In this document: positions 45,531-57,900 of the stretch, in pieces
How positions within the stretch are numbered: the first letter of the stretch is position 1
Layout of the letters: the number at the start of each line of letters is the position of its first letter
Assembly (NCBI RefSeq): GCF_020740795.1
Contig: NC_067286.1
Location: 13,712,633 to 13,776,632 of the forward strand
From: Apus apus
Taxonomy: Eukaryota; Chordata; Aves; Apodiformes; Apodidae
Length of the DNA: 64,000 nucleotides
Direction of reading: 5' to 3'
Position numbers and translations under genes: made by a program
Notes under the pieces: generated by a model
Database searches by the model: none
Told to the model about the DNA's origin: nothing
The model's input: only the letters and a program-made list of their open reading frames with translations

Positions 45531-48500
45531 GGCTTCTTGTAGCTGACAACAAGAAAACAGCATTGTCCATCAAGCTTAGATCTGATAACTCTGCTTCATC
45601 AATAACTGCTCTAAAAATGCTGTTCTGCTGGTGTTTTCTTTGGAGGCTGTTTTACACACCCTCTGTAAGGCAACCTGAAGCACTGCCAAGTAAAGAAAAA
45701 GTAAACAGTGCACAAATGTGCACCTATGCAATACTTTCTGGTTTTATTTACTTTTACAATTAGCATTCAAAGTTATTCTAACATCTCCCAGTAATTTCAT
45801 GGTAGGCTTTATAATTTTATCTTCCTCTTAGGTCTACCTGTAGTTTAACATTCAAAGTATGGTTGTGGCACAGAATACCTCAACTGACTTGTATTAAAAA
45901 TGCTCTTTAAAATTCCAAAGCTTTGAACTAAAGAAATATCTCTGTAAGTTTTCATGGAAAGTTCATCTTGGTTGGTTCAATTCAGCTACAGTTAGATGCA
46001 CCTTTTCAAATAATGGAAGAAAAAATGTAACGGGGTCAGACCCAATCAATACAGTTGTTCAAACAGAATTTCAGGCACTGTGATGTGTGTATTTTTTGTG
46101 CTCTTTCTTTGTACTGCTCCACTATGAAGAAAGGTTGCTTTTGCTAGCAGAGCAATAAAAGTCTTAGCCTTTGGAATACAGCCCAATAACCAATGGGAAT
46201 GTTTCACAGGTGTGGAAAATATAGCAATTTTTCATGTTCCTCTTGTGGGTGGCTTTGTTCTTTCTATAACTACGTGACATAGACACACACACACCTGCGG
46301 CACAAGCAAACACTTTAAAATACTCAAACAGACAAAAATCAGAGGGGTAGCATCAGATCATGCCTTCTATATCTTTTAAGTTTTGACACTAAGTGAATCT
46401 GGTCTTTCCTTCATATAATCCAGAAGTTAATTGCTAAGACGCATGGAAAATATGTGGGTTTACAGAGGGGAACAGACACTGATATAAAATACATAGGCAT
46501 ATATTTGAAGATCTGGAAACCACATCAGTAAATGGTACCTGTGGAGAAAGTACCAGTGTCAACAATACCAGAACACGGTGGGAATGCTCTGCTTTGTTAA
46601 AACACCAGCTCCTCCCTCTGAAGGCTACAGGATACCTGAGATCACCTCTCTGGACATTTAACACGTTTTTTTAAATAGCAGCACACAAGTTTAGTAGTAT
46701 CTTTCAGTAGCTTTTAGCTCCACATGTAAGCAACTTTCCAGAATAGAATCCCTTAACACAGTTGCTTCCTGAAAAGCCTTTTTATCTATGGGTTTTTCTC
46801 AACAGTTGAGATGGCTCTAAGTACTGCTACTGTCCAGTCCTACAAAATAAAGAGAAGCAACAACTCCATAGCTCTACAGGATTTCCTACCAGCCCAGCAA
46901 TACCCACACACTCCAAATTACAGTAGTGAAAAAAAAGGCGATGAGGGGGAGTGTGTTATGCAAGTTCAGCAAGGTGAAAGCAGTGCTACTTACAAGTATC
47001 AGACCGTAGTTTTATAAATTCAGCTGTGCAATACAATTTTAATAACTCCACTTGAAGAAATTGAAAGCAGGTATAAGGGAAGGCAGTCTGTATACTTTTT
47101 GCTTGGTATAACATTAACAAAAATTAGAGACCAGTGCCTTCAAAAGAACAACTGATATTTCTTGCTAATGAGTTTCTGTTTCTTTAATTATAATTAGTCC
47201 CATTTAAGGCAGAGGGGAAAAAAAAAAACACTTTCTGGCCACAGTTGTATGGATCTTCAAGTAGACATACCTTTTTTCTGGTCTTTAATATTAGAGAGTA
47301 GTATGCTACACTTACAAAACAGCATTTTGATTAAAAGAAAGAGAACCGAAAAAGGAAATGGACCCAAACCAAATATTAGAGATGCATACAAATTAGCCCT
47401 AATTATTTATTTAAAAACTACACTCATGCGTGGTCACTGGAGATCAGCATTTCACATAATATTCAATAAAAAGTTTTGGAAGAAATACTACCTTGATAAT
47501 CTTTTCCCAAATATAGGATTAACTATGGACACAACCCAAAATCTGTCGAAATACTAGTTTTGTTAGGAACATTAATAGCGTAACTATTCAAGGCAAAGTC
47601 CTTCTCTTTCATGCAAGCTCAAACGAACTGATTTTGTGTGTGTGTGATCAAAGGAAAGAAAATTATCATCTCCCACAACCAGCAGAGCCAGAGGGTCTGC
47701 ACCCTTCTCCTTCATTGCTTGGGCAGCAGGCAGAACTTGGAGTCCACGGCCGCTGCAGTTCGGGATCCCAGGAGCAGTGCTCTTCACCCACCAGTGATGG
47801 CCACATACCCTTCCCTCCTGTGTAACAAAGGTTCTGGAAAAATAATGCAGTTTCTCTGAACCACAAAACGTGGTCAAAGGCTCATTTGTGTGTCTGAGAA
47901 ACAGGACAAAGATGTCATAAGCAGCTCAGCTCTGAAACCTACTGCATGCATCTGAAAGTCAAGTGTTCACATGCTCCAATACTCACTCTCAAGCTCGCAG
48001 TTGATGCTATGCCACAGAAATACTTGTGACTGCTTCTTTACATTCTGTGCTAGAGATGAAGCTCCAGAAGAACTGAACACTTCCAGTGGCCTCCATCAAA
48101 CCGATGTGGTTTGAGCGAGCGCTCACGGTGGGTTAGTTGCTGCTGAAACCTGCTGCACCACTTGCCCACCAACCCTCTCCCTGGTCAATACCCTTTGACA
48201 TCCCATGACATGGTACCATGCCAGGCCTCCAGGTGCCATCTGCCTGGTTTGGTACTGAAGGTACTTCTGATACTTCATTTCACCAGAAATTTAGTTTCTG
48301 GTGGGCTAAAAACATGTCAGACAAACACATGCATCTAGGAGATAGAAAGGACAGAAAGGACAGCCATTGTGCTTAGCGGACAACCCTGAAAAATCTTCTT
48401 ATTCAAGAATAAAGACAGATTTAATAAAAAGCTAAGAAACACTTCTTAAGAAAAATGAAGCTGTAGTGTAGGGCAAACCTGATCCAAATCGCAGTGAACT

Positions 48501-49914
48501 AAGTGCAAAACTGGGGAACTTTAATGGGATTCGAAACAAGGAAGAGGAAAATGTGATAACAGCAGAAACAGCTCTGGATTTTCAACTATATGAATGCTGA
48601 CAAGAGAGGAGACAAGACAGAGGCAATGGGAGGCAGTTAGGTTAATATTTTAATCTGTACATATACCATTTCCCAAACTGTTACATCTTATTTAAATTAA
48701 TGTTTTCTTGCAAAATATTCATTTATGTTTTCAAAACTTTTTATAAAGGCAAAAATAAATCATTATTTTGGCAAAACGTCTTGAAATTGATACTGGCAGT
48801 ATTGAGGTAAAATAGATTGCATTAGCTAAATATATACTTTAAAGAATATTTCAGAGTATAGTGTTAATATATGATTTGTCCTAAAGTCTGAAACTTGAAG
48901 GTTAATCAATTTCAAGGGGTTTGTTGCTATTTCTTGAATGCAGAAAATAAACGAGTTAGGGGTTTCACAAAATATGGCAGAAGCATTTCTCAGCCATTTC
49001 TCATCCAGAGCTGAACTCAACTAATAATTACATAATATTGGAAAATTTTTGCAGTCTTGCACTGAATGCATACACAGGTTTTTTCAAGTAAAGTAAATGC
49101 AGCAATTAATTTCATCTTACTTTCTTCTTACGTAACTATCTCACCCCTCGCCCTATACATAAGTAAAACACTGAATTTTAAAGTTTGGCAAAGTTAAGCA
49201 TCAGGTGAACAAAATTAGCAGGTGTCACATTATATCAGCTTTGCTGTTTCCAGGATAAATACTAATCAATACATCATATTGTAATGTTTATTGAAAAAAA
49301 AATAATAATTTCACTAGTAGACATATCCTTTTTTAAAAAGTATTGTTTAGTTTGTGTATTTTAAAAGTTTTCTTATGCATCTCAACTTTCAAAAAATATA
49401 ATTTGTTAGTTGGTTGTTACTGAGGGGACAGCACTACTGTCAAAAGCAACCTACTGTACTGTGTATTGATACCAGCAAGTTAATTGTATGGGATCAAAAA
49501 AGGAAACAGGAGTTAAAAATGGCTTTCATCATGGCTTACATGGAACATTTCAGCTATATAGTGGTCACTGATATTTAGAAATTCACAATAGAAGTTCCGT
49601 GTAACATATTATTTAATGGGAAAAAGGGTGGGTTATTAACTCTACCAAAATATTCAATCCAAAACACCCTTTTGGCAAACCTCTCCCTTGTGTCAGGCTC
49701 TACCCATGTCCTATGAATGTGCTTCTAAGGTTTGTTCAAATTTACTTTTTTTTTATGAAACTTTACATTGTGCATCCGAGCCTGCGGGGAAAGTGACAGC
49801 ATCTCTTAACATCAATGCAAGTAGTTTCTCTTCAACTGGATTCAGCCCTTGATTAAAAAAAAAATAAATCTAAAATACATTGTTCTAAAAATACATTGTT
49901 GGTATTATACAGTG

Positions 49915-49936
49915 TTTATTAAAAGTGCCATTTATT
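49915..49936 (-). terminator. Candidate PLEKHA7 poly(A) signals (two AATAAA)
   Basis: Minus strand GAATAAATG (hexamer 49936-49931) and AATAAAC (49920-49915), 11 bp apart, followed by a T-rich stretch. They lie about 1.9 kb after the stop codon. Confidence 0.45.
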
Positions 49937-50494
49937 CATATAAAAAGTTTGAACTAAACTGAAGACAAAATAAAATTATTTGCAATTCTCTTCATTTTCA
50001 CAGAAAATCCCCCTATTATTCTCTGAATGTATTTCCAGAAGAACATGTCATCAGCTGATGAGCATCTTCAGAGAAAGCTGGTAAAGAACTCTTCCTTCCA
50101 CATGGCGTCACTAGGTGGGATTGGCTTTCAGCCTCATGTCAGTGTTCACTTACTGCTTTGGCTGGCATGAAGCAAAACAAAACATGGTTAAATATTCCAG
50201 TGAGCACACTCACGTCAAGCTGTAAGCAATTTCAGGAACCTTTTTTTTAATGAAAACCTTGTGCAGTTTGACAGAATGAACAATTCACCAGGCACATTAA
50301 GCAAATGTTTAACTCATGATGCCACTGCTCAAACTCCTGTGTCCCCTGCATGTTGCTGGTTATTGTCATTATTTTCTTGACAAATTTCCTGAAAAAATGT
50401 AGGTTTTAATATATGTATGTAAATATATACATACATACACATGCATATACATCTACTTATATAGTCATGTGATACATGTTTTTAAGTCAGTCTG

Positions 50495-50566
50495 GAACCA
50501 CAGAATGGTTGGGGTAGGAAGGGACCTCTGAAGGTCACTTGGCCCAAGCCCCCTGCTCCAGTCTGG
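50495..50566 (-). mobile_element. Short CR1 3' fragment, reverse orientation
   Basis: The plus strand reads CACAGAATGGTTGGGGTAGG-AAGGGACCTCTGAAGGTCAC-TTGGCCCAAGCCCCCTGCTC, the reverse complement of the CR1 3' terminal 70 bp. It lies inside the putative PLEKHA7 3' UTR and has the same orientation as that gene. Confidence 0.85.
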
Positions 50567-51852
50567 GACTGTATTGTTGTTGCTCTGGGTTCTTGAGGCC
50601 ACACATGGGTACCCTTATCACATGTGATGGTGACATCAACTACTGTACCCCTGGGTATAATAGTAGAGTCAAGTGTGATTCAAATACAGCAAAGATGGTA
50701 GAATTTGGTTCTCAGAAAGATAAACTGATTCAGAAAAGCAAACAGCTACTTCCATCAAGCCCTGTAGAGGCTCCTAATGTTCATACAACTCTCTTGATTT
50801 AAATTTGCCGTTTTTCACAGGCCTTGTTGAGGGCAGGTCACTGCCTGTTTGGGCCTTTCTAGTACGTACTCATTTCTATTGAGATTTTTTTTTTGCACCA
50901 ATATTTGACTCAGATGAGCGACAAAGAAAACAAACGTACCTAAAGGTGAAAGCTATTTGAGGTGTTCACTCCTATCAACCCTCTTTACTACTTCGTCTGT
51001 GTTTTATCTTTTTGTCCAACACCAGGCAATAAAATTAGGCCAAAGGAAATCAGAAAGGCAAGAATAATTTTGAGGGAAACTATGGAAGCATGGTGGGTGT
51101 CTTAACTAGGGCACACTTAGCAGGTAAGTATCATAATATTTACAGGTTTTCCTATTTCAAATAGTGAAAACTCTGAAAATACTACTGGGAAGAAATTATA
51201 CACATTTCTCTCTAAGGACAATTAAATTATTATCATTTGGCAAAACTACCTGATTGGAGACAATTATTAAGTATTCTTTTAACACAACTTAGTGAAAAAC
51301 ATCAAAGGCATGAAAAAGCCAAACACGACATTACAGAATTAGTTACAAGGGGCCAAATTTTCAGCTCACTCAATTAAGACTCCAATGTGTTAGATGCCAG
51401 CCCATAAACAAACGCCCTGCTTACACAACTTATTTGCACTTGGGACCCTCTTGTGCAGCAACTGTACTGCCACAGGCAAGCACACACACCTACACTCCCC
51501 TGTGGCAGCCCCTGGATCCCACACCACCTGCCACCGGAGCACAAACCGCTGCTGAAAATCTGGCCCCACGCTACCAAGGGTACAGATGTCTCTGCCCTTC
51601 ACCACAGTAAGATTATGCAAGCATCTTATCTGTAGAGCAACAGCAGTAATTTGAAGACTTCATTAGCCCACATTAGCTCATAAGAAGCAGTATTGACACA
51701 CACACAAAAAAAAATAATTGGAAAAATAGATGCATGCGTTCATTTGGATCTGATTTAGGTTTAGTAAAAATGTTAGAATTCATCAAGCCACAGCAAAGGT
51801 ACAAGGGCAAATCAGACACATGGAGAGCAGTTAGTTCTTACTTTTAAGGTGT

Positions 51853-51950
51853 TTAAACAAATGTGTAGTGAAATCCATTGCTTAAGGGGGAGTGAGGTGG
51901 CTGTGGTACAGAAGGTGAGGGTGCTTTAGGTGGATAGGTCAACTGCTGAG
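51853..51950 (-). CDS. PLEKHA7: PLEKHA7 probable terminal exon, PDZ-ligand-like end
   Basis: After the acceptor CCTTTCTAG the minus strand reads, in the phase set by the previous exon, 31 further residues rich in proline and serine (AQQLTYPPKAPSPSVPQPPH and on) ending NGFHYTFV and TAA. Two other AG sites within the next seven bases would both lead to an early stop, so only this acceptor keeps a long frame. Phase fit, protein-like composition and a clean stop support it; I could not match it to a remembered human tail with certainty. Confidence 0.7.
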
Positions 51951-54900
51951 CTAGAAAGGATCACATACAGGAATTAGGCTGCACAATCAAACATTCATAT
52001 TATAACAAAGCCACCTTAATTTTCTTCCACACGAACAGGAAACCTGATTAGTAATGTAATGAGGTGTTACACTGTTTTAGTTACATGGAACACAATTTAA
52101 ACAACACTGCTGTTTTTTTCTATTAGTTGGATAAGTTATGTAAATAAACATTCCTGTTTTGATAAGAATATGGACAATCTATTTCAAGATGAAGTTTCAC
52201 TGGTACATTTGAAAGCACACAACACTGACATATCCTAATCCTGCCCTGCTTTTAAAACTGCACTGCTGGAATAGCACCTATATTTGCTAATTTGATTTCA
52301 AGTGAGGTTATACAGGTTTTCAACATTTCCTTTGTTATATGTCAATGAGCAGAAAAGAAAAAAAAAAAGATATAAAAAAGATCACCCAAAGAATTACATA
52401 TGCATATGTTTCACTTAGCACAGTGCCTGTTTTAGTAGATACATTTTCAGATCTTTGCTTGAAACTTCAGGATAAAGAATACAACAATTAAAACTATGCT
52501 TGCTTATAAAACAGAGTAACCATATAATATTAGAAGACAATAATCACTAAACTAAAAAGATTGAAATTCAGTCTTAAGTTCTGTTTTTATATTTTGGAAG
52601 GGGAAAAGTAGACTTATTTCCAAAACACACAATTCAATAAGTGACTTCTTGATACTCTTAAATTTTTTTTAACCTTTCAGATTCTTGGCATGATTTCAAT
52701 TTAGAAAGCTGATTTTTTACTAGGAACAGAGGAACACTAAAATGCTGCTTTAAAGGATTAGGTAACTGTACAATTTATTTAAAAAAATATTTATATTATC
52801 ATAGTATCTCAACATAACTGCTTCCCCCCCAAAAAAATGGGGAGAGCTAAGTTTTTCATAAGCAAATAATTGTAAAGAATATAGATATTTCGTTTTGGAT
52901 TTTCAGATATGGTCAACTTAATTAATGAGGGCCAAATGACAACTCACACTTTAAAAATCAAACAACCAGAAAAGAATGTTAAAGAATCTGTAAAATAAGA
53001 AAGAATGAGAAGGTACAATCAGCTGTGCAAAGAATAAAATTATCTTCTTTTTAATAACTTTAAATAATCAGAAAATAGGCCATAACTAAAAAAAAAATTA
53101 CTCCTTTTATGGTTTGCATGTTCTCTATCAAAGCCAAACTACTCTGGCATTTTTTTTAGAATTCCTTGAAAGTTGCTTGCTTTGAAAGGAGTAAGTAATA
53201 ATTGAAATCAAAGTAAGACATGTTAGAAGAAGCCAGTATTTGAGATACAAATATGGCAATGAAAACTGTGCACAGATGTCAAGGTTTGGGCTTCCTTAAA
53301 CAATCAAGGACTTGGCTACTATGTTATGTTATGTTTGTTTGTTTAAGTGTCCAAAAGACAAATGAGCTAGCTGCTGTACTTCACAAAGGAAATTAAATTA
53401 AAAATCTAAGAATACATGGTGATGACACTTTGGAAAGAAGTACAATTTGAAATAATATACAATTACAAATAAAGTATAAACAAAAATTGTAGCAATGAAA
53501 ACATAGCTTGTACATTCACTGCACAACAGAAAAATGATCAAACATATTTCAGTATTGTACAGTTGTTGCAACTTCATGCACACCCAGTAGTAAGTTAAGT
53601 GGCCAGGTGAAGACTGTCCATCTGGCAGGGGCTCTGTCTGCTCTTGTACTCACACAGAGGGATCATTTCAAGGATGGGCTACGTTCCCTTTGGCTGATCC
53701 TAGCTTCCGTGCCACCTTTGCCCAGAAAAGCTAGAACGTATGTGGCAAAATGCTGCATTGGCTCACACCTCCTGGAACACTGAATCCCATTCCATAACCA
53801 AAGTGCATGAGTCCCTGTGACAAGGACCTGATTACTACATGTGGGACTCTCTTGCCTGCTTAGAAGCCATTTTAATACACAGATGTCTGAAGGTTGAAAA
53901 GGTTACTCCTGAAATGCTCCCAGATTTTAGAGTTCTGGGGTCTTTTTGTTTTGTTTTTTTATATTGTCTAGTCTCCTCAGTGAATAATTTTATCCCTTCT
54001 AGTCAGTTAAATTACTCACAGAACCTCTCCAAAGTCTCAAAATTTCTATCTTCAAAATGTATTCCATCTCCTCAAAATCACATTTCCCTCAGGTTTAGCT
54101 GCCACTGCACCCATGAGTACATAGCCATGTTCAATCAACAATCTGTTACTACAGACACATGCTATGCATCTGGATATTGGAATAATCTGTCCTTAATGGG
54201 AAGGTCTTAAGGGCTTCTCTGGCAAGTGCCATAAGTTTAAACTGACAACTTCATATGAGAAATATGCATATTTTTTCTCCATCATAGTTAAGTTTCCATT
54301 ATTTCCATTCTCCGATGGAACAGGGAACTGTGCCAGTTATAAATGACCAGTCAGTTACTTGCTAGAATAGCTGCTGCTGCATGTATTACTGTGTGATACA
54401 AATCTTGACATGTCTTCCTTACTTCAACAATAAAGCAATCAAGAATTAAATTATCGCTTTTAGTAACATATTGCAATGAATCTATTAATTTCCAGGCATC
54501 AATCAGAATTCATGCATGGCTGTCCTGCTCTGACCTCTAATCTTGGTCACCAGACAGAAACATGCCAATAGCTCTTTTACAATGTCTTTTTCAACCTGTT
54601 GTCATATAGCTCATGCTGCAAATCATTGTACTCTAATCTCAATCACCAGACCAGGGAATCTTTCTGTTAAAAACAAAACAAAACAAAAACCAAAACTCCT
54701 TTCTCCTGAGTCTTTTTAAGTCACAGACCAATTTACTTTTAAAAAACAAATATAGAAATAGCACATTTAATGTAACTGCTAAGAAATCACTGAAGATGCT
54801 GAATTTTTAGTCCTCTTAGTAAGAGCAAGTTTTCAAGCTCTGACCTTAGTCAACATAATATTTTATCTCTTTCACCCTGTCCACTGGAGGTCAAATACTC

Positions 54901-57900
54901 AAACCCACAGTCTCTCTACATTTGTTATCTAGACACACTTTTCACTATGTGGAATATGAATGACTAAAACCCCCTCTTATGCCAGAAGTTCAGCAACAAC
55001 CCCACACAACTTTAGAAGCCGGTAAGAAATAGCTGTTATTTTGTAAATAACTAAGTATTACCTGCTACCTCCTTGCTCCTCTGAGAGGCTTCAGAAGCCA
55101 AAGCGTATGATATGGTAATGATGCGCTCCTGCTCTTGCAGCTGTGAATCTAAATCAACTGAGTTGTGTTTGTCCTGGGCAATAGCAGGCTGGAGATTGTG
55201 CATACTGGTGGGAAAGTGCAAAACAACATTAACATTTACAAAGATAAAAAAGAATCCACCATGCAGATGAGAACAAGCTGGAATTCAACCAGCAGTTTTA
55301 AGATCTCATCTATCAAGCTCTGTATTTATGTTCTTTAAAGTAGTGTTTGATATTGTATGTAAATGACTACAGCACACTAAGACAAACGATGCAGCCACTA
55401 CATATTCAGCCACCACTTTGGCACAGATGTAAGTGCATCTGAAAGTCCTTTGTTGTAAATCAATTGTTTACATGAAAGGACTATGAAAAAAGGCTATTCA
55501 TTTGAAGTTGTTAGTGAAATTTCTTGCTAGTGCTCAGAGGAAAAGGCATATAACATGGTGGACCTCAGGCACAGCCTCTTCAATTGTCTTCCAAAGAGAC
55601 AGGAGATAGTTAAGGTAAGCAAATTGTTGAAACTGAATGTTTCAGCTGACTCTGCCTTAGCTTAGTAGCCAAGTGTTCTTCCAGAACTCCAGCTCCCTCT
55701 AGACAACAGAAACTTGGTCTCACAGATTTCTCTTCTGCTTTTGGCCAGATCTGCGCCTTTCCTTCCTCCTCACTCTTGTCTACAACTTGCTTGATAAGGA
55801 CTCACTATTATTTTAGGATGCTCTGAACAAGAAAATGGACATTCAAAATCTGTCATTATCTCTTCTACCCTCTTTTAAAACGGAGCTTTAAGTATACTAC
55901 ATAAATTTTGTGTGAGTTCTCTAAAAGCCACAAGTTACACTTAGATAATTCACCAGGAATTTGACTGTTGTATGAAGCTAGTTCCCAAATGTTTAACACC
56001 AGCTCTTATACAAGATTAGGAGAAAAAAAACCCACAACAAAACATGACAAACTGACCTTGATTTAGTAAGAATATTCTTTATCTTCTCTGCTTTCCGTTG
56101 CCTTGCTGCCAGTTCTTCTGTAGAAAGAGGCTCTTCTGGCTCCAGTTCAACATAGCGTTCTGGAATTGCAACCTTCTCAGGTTTTGACAGCTGTGGAAAG
56201 AAAGCAAGCATCAAGCTTTTAACAACAAAAGACTTAAAAAATGGAGATAAATTCTCCCCAATGGGTAAACACAGTGAAAAGAATAAAGCAAAGAATAAAG
56301 CATGGGTCTTCACAATCAGCACATGTACCTGATGTTAAAACACTCCCTCTGGACATGAGCTGATGCCCTTTTAACAGTGTCTTTCCCCTCTGGTTTTACT
56401 TCAGAAGACAGATCAAAAAATATTAAAGGGGATAACAAATCAGAATCAACAGGGAACCCTTCTCCAGCTCAGGCTTAGAGTCCAAAGTAGCACACTGCCT
56501 AAAGCTGTTATAGTAGAAAGAAGAAACTACTACCCGACTGACTGGACAACTAGAGAGTTTCATGTCATGATATTTATGTCATGCCAGTGAGGACTTCCTA
56601 CAACTGAAAGGAAATATCACCTAGAGTTTTAATCTAGGTTATCTTTTGAGATAGCATAACTTTTTGAGCAGTGGAGGAAAAAAAAAAAACAACCTATCAG
56701 TTTGTAATAATCTTAGGAAATGCTTCAAACAAATCCATACAATCTGAAATCCTAAGTGTTCAAAAGTTGTCTAGGGAACTGACCCACAAAATACACTAAG
56801 ATGGTGCAATTGTAACATGTTGCATACAAATAATTTCGTGGACTGGAAATTTTAATACAAGTGCACAAAAGCTAGCAATGAAGTTTTATTATGATGAGTC
56901 TCCCTGGGGGAAATTTTTGCTCCATGTAAGAGATCTCCATCACCCAATGAAAATTCAGTTTACAAGTGGACTTTGTAAACTGATGCTTATCATTCAGAAC
57001 AGACTGCTTTTGAAAAGCACAAAGAGAGGATGTGTGAATAAATTAAGGGGAACTATTTTTAATTCTCCTCTTTGGATTTCTGTTAAAACACTCATAAGGC
57101 AATGAGTCTTCAAAATTTAAAGTTTTAAATAAAAATAATCCTAAATTTTTCAAAACTGAACTTAATCCACACTAATTCAATGGCATATATAAAGTGGCCT
57201 GACCCAGCTCTCAGTGATTAGGCTCAGTAATGCACAGGCTATCACAGAAGGAAGCACACAATACAGTGCATGGCACTCATAACCACATTAAAATCACAAC
57301 CTCAAAAATTTTATACTTCTTCTCAGTAAATTCAAGGCCCATGTTTCCTGAAAAAAACTCACTTTCCACTTCACTTCCTTGCCTTCAAATGTAAGTCCTC
57401 TTTGGAGCTGTGGAGCTACATATGCATGTAAAATCCTTTTAAAAACATTTTTATATGTATTTCCATGCTATAACTAACCTAGATCAGCTCATCATGCCAC
57501 TTCCAGAATAACAAACTCAGTCACCATTTGAACAGCAGATTTCTATTGGCCTTAGGGACACAACTGAGTACATTTCCTTATGAGGCACAAAAGTACTTCA
57601 GGTATAGAAGTACCTGCCAGGTGAAAAGGATGGATCATGAAGTGGAAAAGGACAGCCTGGGTAATCTGAAAAAGAAGCTTTACACTCAGAGCTTTGAACC
57701 AGCTTCAGCTGTTCTGAAGTAGGATAAAAATGCCTGTAAGGAAAAATGTTTCCTATCCTAGGCTTAAGACAGTAATTTGGATGTATCAAGTGATTGATGT
57801 AGTCCTGAAGACCTCCTGAAAAAAAACATTTAATAGCAGAGTGCAACAAAGGAAGGCAATACAATGAGGGTATTTTTTCTGTTTCTTAAGTTTCTAGAAG

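Larger units (their letters stand above)
40096..49894. other. Intergenic region between convergent C11orf58 and PLEKHA7
   Basis: No coding exon is recognised. It contains a somewhat GC-richer patch (41600-41960), a 32-bp imperfect duplication (42731-42798), a pyrimidine-rich tract (45230-45530), a GC-richer patch (47690-47830) and a small CpG/palindrome cluster (48100-48230). The 170-codon plus-strand frame at 45251-45763 comes from the pyrimidine-rich tract and resembles no family I know. Part of the right side may be extended PLEKHA7 3' UTR. Confidence 0.5.
49895..51852 (-). other. PLEKHA7: PLEKHA7 3' UTR (putative extent)
   Basis: Sequence after the PLEKHA7 stop on the minus strand, with no further open frame. 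It contains a short CR1 piece at 50495-50566. The left limit is set by two minus-strand AATAAA hexamers (49936-49931 and 49920-49915). Another AATAAA at 49292-49287 would give a longer form. Confidence 0.45.

Noticed and set aside
45251-45763. 170-codon plus-strand frame
   Set aside because: It lies on a pyrimidine-rich tract that lacks stops by composition. The peptide is hydrophobic S/L/F-rich noise with no motif, no promoter and no splice context.
53839-54210. 123-codon plus-strand frame within the PLEKHA7 last intron
   Set aside because: No family resemblance, no start context or neighbouring exons, and length within chance for AT-rich DNA.
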